DNA of 64,000 nt from CAZVPF01 sp964628195 (GTDB lineage: Bacteria > Planctomycetota > Phycisphaerae > Sedimentisphaerales > Anaerohalosphaeraceae): NCBI GenBank assembly GCA_964628195.1, contig CAZVPF010000004.1, positions 104,044-168,043 on the forward strand, written 5' to 3'. The position numbers and the translations under genes are program-made. Numbering within the stretch: the stretch's first letter is position 1; each line of letters starts with the position of its first letter. Under the pieces are notes generated by a model. That model had not been told where the DNA came from. It saw only the letters and a program-made list of their open reading frames with translations, and did not search any database. This document shows, piece by piece, positions 52,729 through 60,251 of the stretch.

Positions 52729-53418
52729 ATGCAAGCTCTTAAAAACTTCAGATCATATTTTTTCAGGGGGCTGGCTGCTCTTTTGCCCACGCTGCTGACT
52801 ATCTGGATTTTTATCCAGTGCTATCTTTTTGTGCAGAAAAACATAAGCAGGTATATCAATCTCGGGATCGTCCACCTGATATTGAAGTTTTCGGATGAAT
52901 ATCCCAAAGACCTTTTGATGGATTACTGGGTTCACGGGATAGGTCAGATCACCGGTTTTGTGATCGCTTTAATAGGTGTCATCATTCTTGGTGCCTTTCT
53001 GGCGAGTTTTGTCGGCAGGACGCTTTGGCGGCTGGTAGAAAAAGCTTTTTTCAGTGTTCCGCTGGTAAAACAGGTTTACCAGCCTTTAAGGCAGATAACG
53101 GATTTTCTGCTTACTAAAAAAGAGATATCGTTTAACAAGGTTGTAGCTATACAGTATCCCCGAAGCGGTGTGTGGTCGGTGGGTTTGGCGACAGGAAAGG
53201 GCATCAAGAGAATTGTGTCCGCCCATCAAAGGGAATTTTTGACCGTTTTTGTCCCGACCTCGCCGACGCCTTTTACAGGATACGTGATTATGACCCCAAA
53301 GGACGAGACCATTGAACTGGATATGACAATAGAAGAAGCGTTGCGGTTCACTATAAGCGGGGGTGTTATCACTCCTTCGGAAAGTGATGAATTTGAGGAA
53401 TTCAGGCAAAGCAGATAG
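52729..53418 (+). CDS. DUF502 membrane protein
   Basis: A 229-residue protein of the DUF502 family. Two membrane helices (RGLAALLPTLLTIWIFIQC and QITGFVIALIGVIILGAFLA) are followed by a soluble beta-rich part with family blocks PLVKQVYQPLRQITDFL, VVAIQYPRSGVWSVGLAT, VFVPTSPTPFTGYVIM. No function is established. It begins a long plus-strand run with hpf and the PTS genes. Confidence 0.85.
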   Translation: MQALKNFRSYFFRGLAALLPTLLTIWIFIQCYLFVQKNISRYINLGIVHLILKFSDEYPKDLLMDYWVHGIGQITGFVIALIGVIILGAFLASFVGRTLWRLVEKAFFSVPLVKQVYQPLRQITDFLLTKKEISFNKVVAIQYPRSGVWSVGLATGKGIKRIVSAHQREFLTVFVPTSPTPFTGYVIMTPKDETIELDMTIEEALRFTISGGVITPSESDEFEEFRQSR

Positions 53419-53480
53419 CCTGATTCCCAGTATTAAAATATTAAGCTGTATAGTTTATTTAGGCAAATTGGAGAATTAAG

Positions 53481-53843
53481 ATGCTGGTTAGAATCACAGG
53501 AAAGCACATCGAAATTACGGATGCTATCAAGCAGTATGCGCAGGAAAAAGCCTCGAAACTGCCGAAATATTATGACAGTATAAATGACATACAGGTAATT
53601 ATTGACGGTAGTGAAGGCGGGCACAATTGCGTCGAGATCATTGCAAGCGCCGAGCATTCCGAAGAATCCGTTGCAAAGGAGACCGGTGACGACACTTACG
53701 CCTGTATAGATTTGGCACTGCATAAGCTTGAAAGGCAGCTTAGACGCAAAAAGGAAAAACAGCGCAACAACAAGCATATTCAGGGCGCGTCCCCGGATAT
53801 TATGTCGACCGAACCTTCGGAAGATGAATTTCCGGAAGTTTAA
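53481..53843 (+). CDS. hpf: Ribosome hibernation-promoting factor, short form
   Basis: A 120-residue HPF/RaiA-type protein that binds the 30S subunit and helps store inactive ribosomes. The N-terminal domain is complete (VRITGKHIEITDAIKQYAQE, SINDIQVIIDGSEGGHNCVE, YACIDLALHKLERQLRRKKE). The long-form C-terminal dimerisation domain is absent; instead a short acidic tail follows. A GGAGAATTAAG ribosome site precedes ATG 53481. It lies upstream of ptsN, as hpf often does next to rpoN and ptsN. Confidence 0.92.
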   Translation: MLVRITGKHIEITDAIKQYAQEKASKLPKYYDSINDIQVIIDGSEGGHNCVEIIASAEHSEESVAKETGDDTYACIDLALHKLERQLRRKKEKQRNNKHIQGASPDIMSTEPSEDEFPEV

Positions 53844-53909
53844 AGAGTATGCCTTTTTCCATTTGATTTTTTGTCTACAAAGAGTTTTTGTTGTTTTTGA
53901 GGTAATGAT

Positions 53910-54383
53910 ATGAAGTTATCTGATTTTATTTGTTTTGATGCCCTTGTACCGCAACTTTCTGCTAATGACAGGGACGGGGCGATAGTCGAACTTGCTGAGG
54001 CTCTTTCCAAAACCAAGGCTGTCAAGGGCATTAACGCGAAAAAAATCTCGGACTCTGTTATCGAGCGTGAAAACGAGGCGAGTACCGGTATGGGCAGGGG
54101 TGTGGCGGTGCCGCACGCCAAGATAGACAAGCTCAAAGATGTAGTTGCCGCAGTAGGCCGAAAAGAAGAAGGCTTGGATTTCAATTCGCTTGACAAAAAG
54201 CCCGTATATTCTGTCATTTTGCTTTTGAGCCCTAAAGACAAGCCGGACAGGCATCTCCAGGCGATGGAATGCATCTTTGCCAACCTCCAGAAAGAGGATT
54301 TCAGGAAATTTCTTCGGCAGTGCGTAACCGCCGAGCAGATAAAGGAAGTCATTACAGACGCCGACGAGAAACCAGCCGTTTAA
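53910..54383 (+). CDS. ptsN: PTS EIIA of the nitrogen/fructose type
   Basis: A 157-residue EIIA domain. The phosphorylated histidine lies in GVAVPHAKIDKL near residue 69, with family blocks DAIVELAEAL-like and VILLLSPKDKPDRHLQAMECI. It would receive phosphate from HPr (next gene). Without EIIB/EIIC sugar-transport domains in the window, this looks like a regulatory PTS branch (PTS-Ntr type). It starts 66 bp behind hpf with a GAGGT ribosome site. Confidence 0.92.
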   Translation: MKLSDFICFDALVPQLSANDRDGAIVELAEALSKTKAVKGINAKKISDSVIERENEASTGMGRGVAVPHAKIDKLKDVVAAVGRKEEGLDFNSLDKKPVYSVILLLSPKDKPDRHLQAMECIFANLQKEDFRKFLRQCVTAEQIKEVITDADEKPAV

Positions 54384-54399
54384 TCAGGATTATTTTAAA

Positions 54400-54702
54400 T
54401 TGAGTGACCTGGTAAAGGAGATAGAAGTTGAAATCAGAAATGCCGACGGCTTGCACATGCGTCCTGCGATGCAGTTTGTGGACCTTGCAAGTCAGTTCGA
54501 GTGTGACATTAAGGTGTCCAACGGCGAGACTACGGTTGATGCCAAGAGCATTATGCAGATGACTATGCTGGCGGCGACGTGTGGGACAAAATTGAAGATC
54601 ACGGCTGCGGGCCAAGACGCCGGAGAGGCTCTGGAAGAGCTCAGGAAGCTGGTTGAAGACGAATTGTTCGATGAGCCGCCCGCCGAAAAATCCACCAAGT
54701 AA
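54400..54702 (+). CDS. ptsH: Phosphocarrier protein HPr
   Basis: A 100-residue HPr. The active histidine is in DGLHMRPAMQFVDLA near residue 20, and a serine at the position of the Gram-positive regulatory Ser46 in KSIMQMTML. It is 15 residues longer at the C-terminus than usual HPr, with an acidic tail (LFDEPPAEKSTK). The start is uncertain: TTG 54400 is the best fit since no ATG lies in frame before the domain. An HPr kinase gene (hprK) is not in the window. It sits between ptsN and ptsI. Confidence 0.9.
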   Translation: MSDLVKEIEVEIRNADGLHMRPAMQFVDLASQFECDIKVSNGETTVDAKSIMQMTMLAATCGTKLKITAAGQDAGEALEELRKLVEDELFDEPPAEKSTK

Positions 54703-54714
54703 TCGGTTACGATT

Positions 54715-56448
54715 ATGCAGATAAAAAAAGGAATTGCAGTTTCACCGGGCATTGCGATATGCACGGCGCTGGTTATTGACTCGCGTGACTATCGCATACC
54801 CCGGCGTTCAATTTTGCCCTCAGGCACGGAAGCCGAAGTGCAGAGGGTCAGCCAGGCCTTTGCGCAGGCGATAGAGGATCTTACCAAGCTCGGTGAGCGA
54901 AGCGTTGAAGGCGGTCAGATACAGGATATATTCGCCGTTCACCTGCGATTTTTGCGGGACAAGAGCTTCAAGAAAAGGATAACGGATTTTATCGAGCAGG
55001 AGTTGGTTACCGCCGAATATGCAGTTTCTACGATTCTGCGGGAGATAGCGTCCCACTTTGCGAGCATTGACGATCCGTATATCAGCGAAAGAGCCGCGGA
55101 TATTTACGATATCGAAAAGCGTCTGCTGACACACCTGCTCGGAAAGGTGCATGAAGATGTGGAGCATCTTTCACAGGAGGTTGTGGTTATCGCCCACGAC
55201 CTTACGCCGACACAGACAGCGGGTTTCAATAAAACATTCGTCAAGGGCTTTGCGACCGACGCCGGCGGGAGGACAAGTCATACGGCAATTGTAGCAAGGT
55301 CCCTGGGTATACCTGCGGTGGTCGCTTTGGAGGACGTCACTTCTTCTGTGACCGCGGGGATGCAGGTAATTATCGACGGAAACCGCGGGATGGTCATTCT
55401 CGAACCGGACGAGACGACGATTGAACAATATAAGCAGTATGCCGTTGACTTTATACGCCTTGAGACCGAGCTTGACACGCTGCGTGACAAGCCTGCGGTG
55501 ACCCGTGACGGGATTGAAATAAAGCTGATGGCGAACATTGAGTTTCCCGACGAGGCCGAGATAGCCCAGCAGAAAGGTGCCCAGGGCATCGGCCTTTACA
55601 GGACGGAGTTTTTATACCTCTACAGCGGAAGCGAGCCTACCGAAGAGGACCATTACGAAGCCTACGCCGAAACCATCCGTATATTTCCCGATCAGCCTGT
55701 CGTTATAAGGACGATGGACCTTGGCGCGGATAAATATGCTTATGACAGGCGGTCGATTATCGAGGCCAACCCGGTGCTGGGGCTTCGTTCGATACGGTTT
55801 TGCCTGCAAAACCTGACGATGTTCAAGACTCAGCTTCGGGCCATACTGCGGGCATCGGTTCTCGGTGATGTTCGCGTGATGTTCCCGCTGATAACCAACC
55901 TTCAGGAACTCAAACAGGCGAAGATGATACTTCATGACGTTATGGAGGACCTCGACGAGTACGGGGTTCCTTACAAATCCGATTTGCCGGTCGGGATAAT
56001 GATAGAAACGCCAAGCGCTTCTCTAACTGCTTCGCTGCTGGCGCGTGACAGTGATTTTTTCAGTATCGGCACGAATGACCTTATTCAGTATACGCTTGCG
56101 GTTGACCGTGCCAACGAAAGGGTTTCGGGGCTTTATTCCGCGGCGGATCCGGCTATTGTGAGACTGCTGCGGAGTATTATTCATGACGCTCGAAAAGCCA
56201 GGATAGGGCTGTCAATCTGCGGCGAGGTTGCGTCGGACCCGAGCTATATCATGCTTCTGCTGGGTATGGGGGTGCGGACCCTTTCCCTGGCGCCGCCGAT
56301 GATACCGGAGATCAAGCAGGTAATCCGCTCGGTGACACTGCAGGAGTGCAACCAGATCGCCCGAAAGGTCGCTACGATGGACTCGCAGAGGCAGATAAAG
56401 AACTTTATTCGGGACGCTACGACAAAGATACTTCCGGAGGCTTTTTAA
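54715..56448 (+). CDS. ptsI: Phosphoenolpyruvate-protein phosphotransferase (PTS enzyme I)
   Basis: A 577-residue enzyme I that takes phosphate from PEP and passes it to HPr. The phosphohistidine is in DAGGRTSHTAIVARSLGIPA near residue 190, the PEP site in GLYRTEFLYL and FSIGTNDLIQYTLAVDR near 445, and the late Cys in LSICGEVASDP. Domain lengths match standard EI. It completes the set ptsN-ptsH-ptsI; since sugar-specific EIIBC genes are absent here, signalling to EIIA seems its likely local role. Confidence 0.95.
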   Translation: MQIKKGIAVSPGIAICTALVIDSRDYRIPRRSILPSGTEAEVQRVSQAFAQAIEDLTKLGERSVEGGQIQDIFAVHLRFLRDKSFKKRITDFIEQELVTAEYAVSTILREIASHFASIDDPYISERAADIYDIEKRLLTHLLGKVHEDVEHLSQEVVVIAHDLTPTQTAGFNKTFVKGFATDAGGRTSHTAIVARSLGIPAVVALEDVTSSVTAGMQVIIDGNRGMVILEPDETTIEQYKQYAVDFIRLETELDTLRDKPAVTRDGIEIKLMANIEFPDEAEIAQQKGAQGIGLYRTEFLYLYSGSEPTEEDHYEAYAETIRIFPDQPVVIRTMDLGADKYAYDRRSIIEANPVLGLRSIRFCLQNLTMFKTQLRAILRASVLGDVRVMFPLITNLQELKQAKMILHDVMEDLDEYGVPYKSDLPVGIMIETPSASLTASLLARDSDFFSIGTNDLIQYTLAVDRANERVSGLYSAADPAIVRLLRSIIHDARKARIGLSICGEVASDPSYIMLLLGMGVRTLSLAPPMIPEIKQVIRSVTLQECNQIARKVATMDSQRQIKNFIRDATTKILPEAF

Positions 56449-56463
56449 TATAGTTTGCAAGTG

Positions 56464-57126
56464 ATGGAAGAAAAAACGAAACATAATCTTTTAATAAAAT
56501 TCGATGTTGAAGGGATGCTGAGCTATCTTTCGCACCAGGAAACTTCGGACATGCTTAAACGGGCCCTCGTAAGAGCGGAAATAAAAACGGTCTACAGCAG
56601 GGGGTTCAACCCGAGACCGAAGATGTCCCTGCCCCTGCCGCGGACAGTTGGGATAACATCACGGGGCGATATTCTATGCGTAAAGGTAGAAGAGGACAGA
56701 CAGCCCGAGGAGATAATGGAGATGCTTAACGAGACCCTGCCGCCGGCGTGCAGGGTGACCGAAGTTTGCTACAGCGAATCGGGAAAAACACCAAAACCTC
56801 AATTAGCCGATTATATCTTTTCAATTGATCCCCGCAGGTGTCCCGAGCAGTTGAAGTCGCATATTCTTTGCACGAGGGAAACACTTCGTGCAGGTCGGCA
56901 TGTCGTTATAGAACGGAAAACGCCGGGAAAACGAAAGACAAAACAAATTGACGTCAATTCATTTGTCGATGATATCGAGCTTAACGACAACAGGCTTAGT
57001 GTGAGATGTAAAATAAGCGAGTCAGGTTCGATAAGGGTTGACGAATTGCAGAATATCTTCCATGTTCCCGCCGAGACCCTGGATGGGCCGGTTACGCGGG
57101 ATAATGTTAAATGGATAACAAACTAA
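56464..57126 (+). CDS. DUF2344 (TIGR03936) protein
   Basis: A 220-residue protein of the DUF2344 family, normally encoded next to or fused with a B12-binding radical SAM protein and RNase E/G. Family motifs: LLIKFDVEGMLSYLSHQETS, RALVRAEIKTVYSRGFNPR, PKMSLPLPRTVGI. Here the radical SAM partner is missing, although rng follows as expected. ATG 56464 is chosen over TTG 56455; neither has a strong ribosome site. A role with rRNA or tRNA modification or processing is the usual inference. Confidence 0.85.
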   Translation: MEEKTKHNLLIKFDVEGMLSYLSHQETSDMLKRALVRAEIKTVYSRGFNPRPKMSLPLPRTVGITSRGDILCVKVEEDRQPEEIMEMLNETLPPACRVTEVCYSESGKTPKPQLADYIFSIDPRRCPEQLKSHILCTRETLRAGRHVVIERKTPGKRKTKQIDVNSFVDDIELNDNRLSVRCKISESGSIRVDELQNIFHVPAETLDGPVTRDNVKWITN

Positions 57127-57142
57127 ATATCAGGGAAAATTT

Positions 57143-58669
57143 ATGTCAAAAGAAATGTTGGTAAACGTCGCACAGACCGATGAGTGCCGGATTGCGGTCG
57201 TCGACAAGGGTTCTCTTGAAGAACTCTATATGGAACGAACCGGGACTGCAAGTTACGTGGGCAATATTTACAAGGGCAAAGTTGTGAATATGGAGCCGGG
57301 TATACAGGCGGTTTTTCTCGATTTCGGCGTAAATAAGAACGGTTTTTTGCATATCAGCGATCTTCATCCGCGTTATTTTCCGAACCAAAAAGACGATATA
57401 ACCGAGAACATTGGAAAGCGCAAAGCGCTTAAGGAAAGACCCCCTATTCAGAAGTGCCTGAAAAAGGGAAGTGAGGTGGTGGTTCAGGTTACGAAAGAGG
57501 GTATTAATACGAAGGGCCCGACACTGAGCACCTATCTTTCACTTCCGGGTAAGTACGTGGTTATGATGCCTTGGATGAACCGTATAGGGGTTTCACAGAA
57601 AATAGAAGACGAGGAAGAACGTAAACGTGTTCGTGAAGCTGTCGAGCAGATAAAAAGACCCAAAGATGTTGGTTTTATAATAAGAACAGCCGCTCTGAAC
57701 GCCACGAAGCGGGAACTGCAGAATGACGTTTCGTATCTTATCAGGCTGTGGAAAGCGATTACCAAAAGGTCAAAGTCGGCCAAGGCGCCTGCGGAACTTT
57801 ACCAGGAGTCGGACCTCGTGATAAGGACGGTTCGGGATATCTTCAACAGCAAGATACGCAAGATTGTTTGCGACAGTGAGCCTGTTTCAAAAAAGATAAG
57901 GGACTTTTTGTCGATAGTTCAGCCGAGGCTTAAAAGGCGGGTGGTTTTCTATGACGAACAAACACCGCTTTTTCACAAGTATAACATCGAGGACGAGATC
58001 AGCAAGATACATTCGAGCAGGGTCGATCTTAAGATAGGCGGTTCGATCATAATCGAGCAGACAGAAGCACTTGTGGCGATAGACGTGAACAGCGGCAAGT
58101 ATCGCAAGCATGAAAATGCGGAAAAGACCGCTTTTAAGATCAATATCGAAGCGGCGAAGGAAATTGTTCGACAACTGAGGCTCCGCGACATGGGCGGTCT
58201 TATTATATGTGATTTTATAGACATGCGAGACTCTAAAAACAAGCGAGAGGTCGAGAAGATTTTTCGTGATGAGCTGAAGAATGACCGGGCAAAATCGAGA
58301 GTGCTTAGAATGAGCGCTTTCGGGCTTATTGAAATAACCCGTCAGAGGCTCAGGCCCTCGATTGTATCGAGCACTTATTTGAAGTGCCCTCATTGCAACG
58401 GTACCGGTGTTATCAAGAGCCTTGAATCGCAGGCTTTGGATATTATGCGTTCGCTTAAACTCGCCGCTGCAAGGAATAACGTCACGAGGATAGAGCTGAC
58501 GGTTCCCGTGGACCTGTCGAATTTCATTCTCAACAGGAAAAGACAGGTCATCAACGAGATAGAGTCGCAAACAGGCAAATCCGTGGTTATCACCGGTGAC
58601 CGGGCCTATCACGCTTCTGAAAATAATATGACGTGCTATGACGGTCGTGGAAGCGTGATTAATGTATAA
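57143..58669 (+). CDS. rng: Ribonuclease G/E family protein
   Basis: A 508-residue RNase E/G catalytic-type protein. S1-like RNA-binding part: SYVGNIYKGKVVNMEPGIQA, VFLDFGVNKNGFLHISDL. The DNase I-like catalytic part has the metal residues in ALVAIDVNSGKY and LIICDFIDMRD, and the zinc-link cysteines in KCPHCNGTG. It lacks the long C-terminal scaffold of RNase E, so it resembles RNase G. AGGG precedes ATG 57143. The stop overlaps the possible start of kdsD. Confidence 0.94.
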   Translation: MSKEMLVNVAQTDECRIAVVDKGSLEELYMERTGTASYVGNIYKGKVVNMEPGIQAVFLDFGVNKNGFLHISDLHPRYFPNQKDDITENIGKRKALKERPPIQKCLKKGSEVVVQVTKEGINTKGPTLSTYLSLPGKYVVMMPWMNRIGVSQKIEDEEERKRVREAVEQIKRPKDVGFIIRTAALNATKRELQNDVSYLIRLWKAITKRSKSAKAPAELYQESDLVIRTVRDIFNSKIRKIVCDSEPVSKKIRDFLSIVQPRLKRRVVFYDEQTPLFHKYNIEDEISKIHSSRVDLKIGGSIIIEQTEALVAIDVNSGKYRKHENAEKTAFKINIEAAKEIVRQLRLRDMGGLIICDFIDMRDSKNKREVEKIFRDELKNDRAKSRVLRMSAFGLIEITRQRLRPSIVSSTYLKCPHCNGTGVIKSLESQALDIMRSLKLAAARNNVTRIELTVPVDLSNFILNRKRQVINEIESQTGKSVVITGDRAYHASENNMTCYDGRGSVINV

Positions 58670-58697
58670 CGGAGCTGAGTTTTCTAAGGAAGGAAAA

Positions 58698-59675
58698 ATG
58701 GCGGTTGATTTTGAATACGCCCGTTCGGTTATAAGGACTGAGGCCGAGGCGGTGGCAGGCATGGAAAAGGTGATCGACGCCAATTTCGAAAAGGCTGTGA
58801 AGATGCTTTTCGAGTGCAGCGGTTCGTGTATTGTTACAGGTGTCGGCAAGGCCGGGATAATAGGCAACAAGATAAGCGCGACACTTGCCTCGACGGGCAC
58901 TCCTAGTCATTTTCTTCACCCTGCTGAGGCGGTTCACGGCGACTTGGGAAGGATACAGGAAAATGATGTTGTCCTTGCGCTTAGTCATTCGGGTGAAAGC
59001 GAGGAGATTATCCGCCTGATAGATCCGCTCAAACAGCGTGAAATAAAACTTATCGCGGTGACCGGTGACAGGGATTCTCGGCTTGCCAAGCACTGCGATG
59101 TACTTTTGTGCATGGGATCGCTGACCGAGGCGTGCCCGCTGAAGATCGCGCCGAGCGTTTCAACGACGTGTATGCTTGCACTCGGCGACGCTCTTGCATT
59201 TACGATAATGAAAGCCCGGCAGTTCAGCCCGGAGGATTACGCACGGTTTCATCCCGGCGGTGCGCTTGGTGCTAAACTCATTACGGTTGGCCAGACGGCG
59301 ATGTTCACCCAGGGCCAGTCGCTGCCTGTGGCGAAAGTCGGTGATACGATTAAGCAGATGCTCAATGAAACGAGCACCCTTAAGCGGCGTGGTGCGGTTA
59401 TGATCGTAAACAGCGACGAGACCCTTGCCGGGATAATTACCGACGGGGACCTCAGGAGGGCGGCCGGTGAATTTGGTGCCGGGCTTTTTGAAGTTACCGC
59501 GGAGAAGATAATGACAGCCGACCCGAAAAAGGTTACCGAGGACACCCTTGCGGCGGAGGCTATGGCACTTTTTCATAAGTACCGAATCGACGAACTGCCG
59601 GTCGTTGATGAAAACAACAGGCCTGTCGGGCTTATTGACGTGCAGGATATAGTTGCCATAAAGATAGTAGGTTAA
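58698..59675 (+). CDS. kdsD: D-arabinose 5-phosphate isomerase
   Basis: A 325-residue KpsF/KdsD/GutQ-type isomerase making arabinose 5-phosphate for Kdo. SIS domain: IVTGVGKAGIIGNKI, STGTPSHFLHPAEAVHGDLG, ALSHSGESEEI. Two CBS domains follow (MIVNSDETLAGIITDGDL and ELPVVDENNRPVGLIDVQ). ATG 58698 has a strong AAGGAAGG ribosome site; ATG 58662, overlapping rng, is less likely. kdsC follows after 17 bp, so the two first Kdo steps are together. Confidence 0.94.
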   Translation: MAVDFEYARSVIRTEAEAVAGMEKVIDANFEKAVKMLFECSGSCIVTGVGKAGIIGNKISATLASTGTPSHFLHPAEAVHGDLGRIQENDVVLALSHSGESEEIIRLIDPLKQREIKLIAVTGDRDSRLAKHCDVLLCMGSLTEACPLKIAPSVSTTCMLALGDALAFTIMKARQFSPEDYARFHPGGALGAKLITVGQTAMFTQGQSLPVAKVGDTIKQMLNETSTLKRRGAVMIVNSDETLAGIITDGDLRRAAGEFGAGLFEVTAEKIMTADPKKVTEDTLAAEAMALFHKYRIDELPVVDENNRPVGLIDVQDIVAIKIVG

Positions 59676-59692
59676 AGGGTAATAAAAAAGTT

Positions 59693-60232
59693 ATGAAAAG
59701 CGGCAAAAGCGAAAAAAAGCAGCTCGACCTATCAAGGATAAAAATATTGATACTTGATGTTGACGGTGTACTTACGGACGGTACGATAATAATTAACTCC
59801 GATGGTACGGAAAGCAAAAATTTCAACGTTGTCGACGGTCATCGGATTAAGATGTGGCAAAGGGCGGGGCATTCGACTGCGATAATATCCGGCAGGAAGT
59901 CAAACGCTACAACTGTCCGTGCCGAACAGCTTGGCATAACCAACGTTTTGCAAAATTGCAAAAAAAAGCTGCCTGTTTTCGAGCTGCTGCTTAAAGACCT
60001 GAAGCTCAGTCCGGAAAATACGGCCTATGTCGGTGACGACCTGATGGATATGCCCCTTGTTAAACGGGCTGGGTTTGGGGTCGCTGTGGCAAGTGCAGAC
60101 TCTGAGCTTAAGGCGTTGGCGGATTATGTAACGAAAAGGGCCCCGGGCAAAGGAGCCGTAGCCGAGGTGATAGAGTTGATCTTAAAGCAGACCGGCAAAT
60201 GGGAACCGTTGATGGAAAGATACCACGTATGA
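59693..60232 (+). CDS. kdsC: 3-deoxy-D-manno-octulosonate 8-phosphate phosphatase
   Basis: A 179-residue HAD phosphatase of the KdsC family, releasing Kdo from Kdo-8-phosphate. HAD motifs: ILILDVDGVLTDGTI (nucleophile Asp), TAIISGRKS, and VGDDLMDMPLVKRAGF. Length matches the tetrameric C0 type without cap. Next to kdsD and the LptC/OstA gene, as in proteobacterial kdsD-kdsC-lptC-lptA clusters; lptB is not in the window. Confidence 0.94.
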   Translation: MKSGKSEKKQLDLSRIKILILDVDGVLTDGTIIINSDGTESKNFNVVDGHRIKMWQRAGHSTAIISGRKSNATTVRAEQLGITNVLQNCKKKLPVFELLLKDLKLSPENTAYVGDDLMDMPLVKRAGFGVAVASADSELKALADYVTKRAPGKGAVAEVIELILKQTGKWEPLMERYHV

Positions 60233-60251
60233 AAGATGTAAAGGTAAACAG

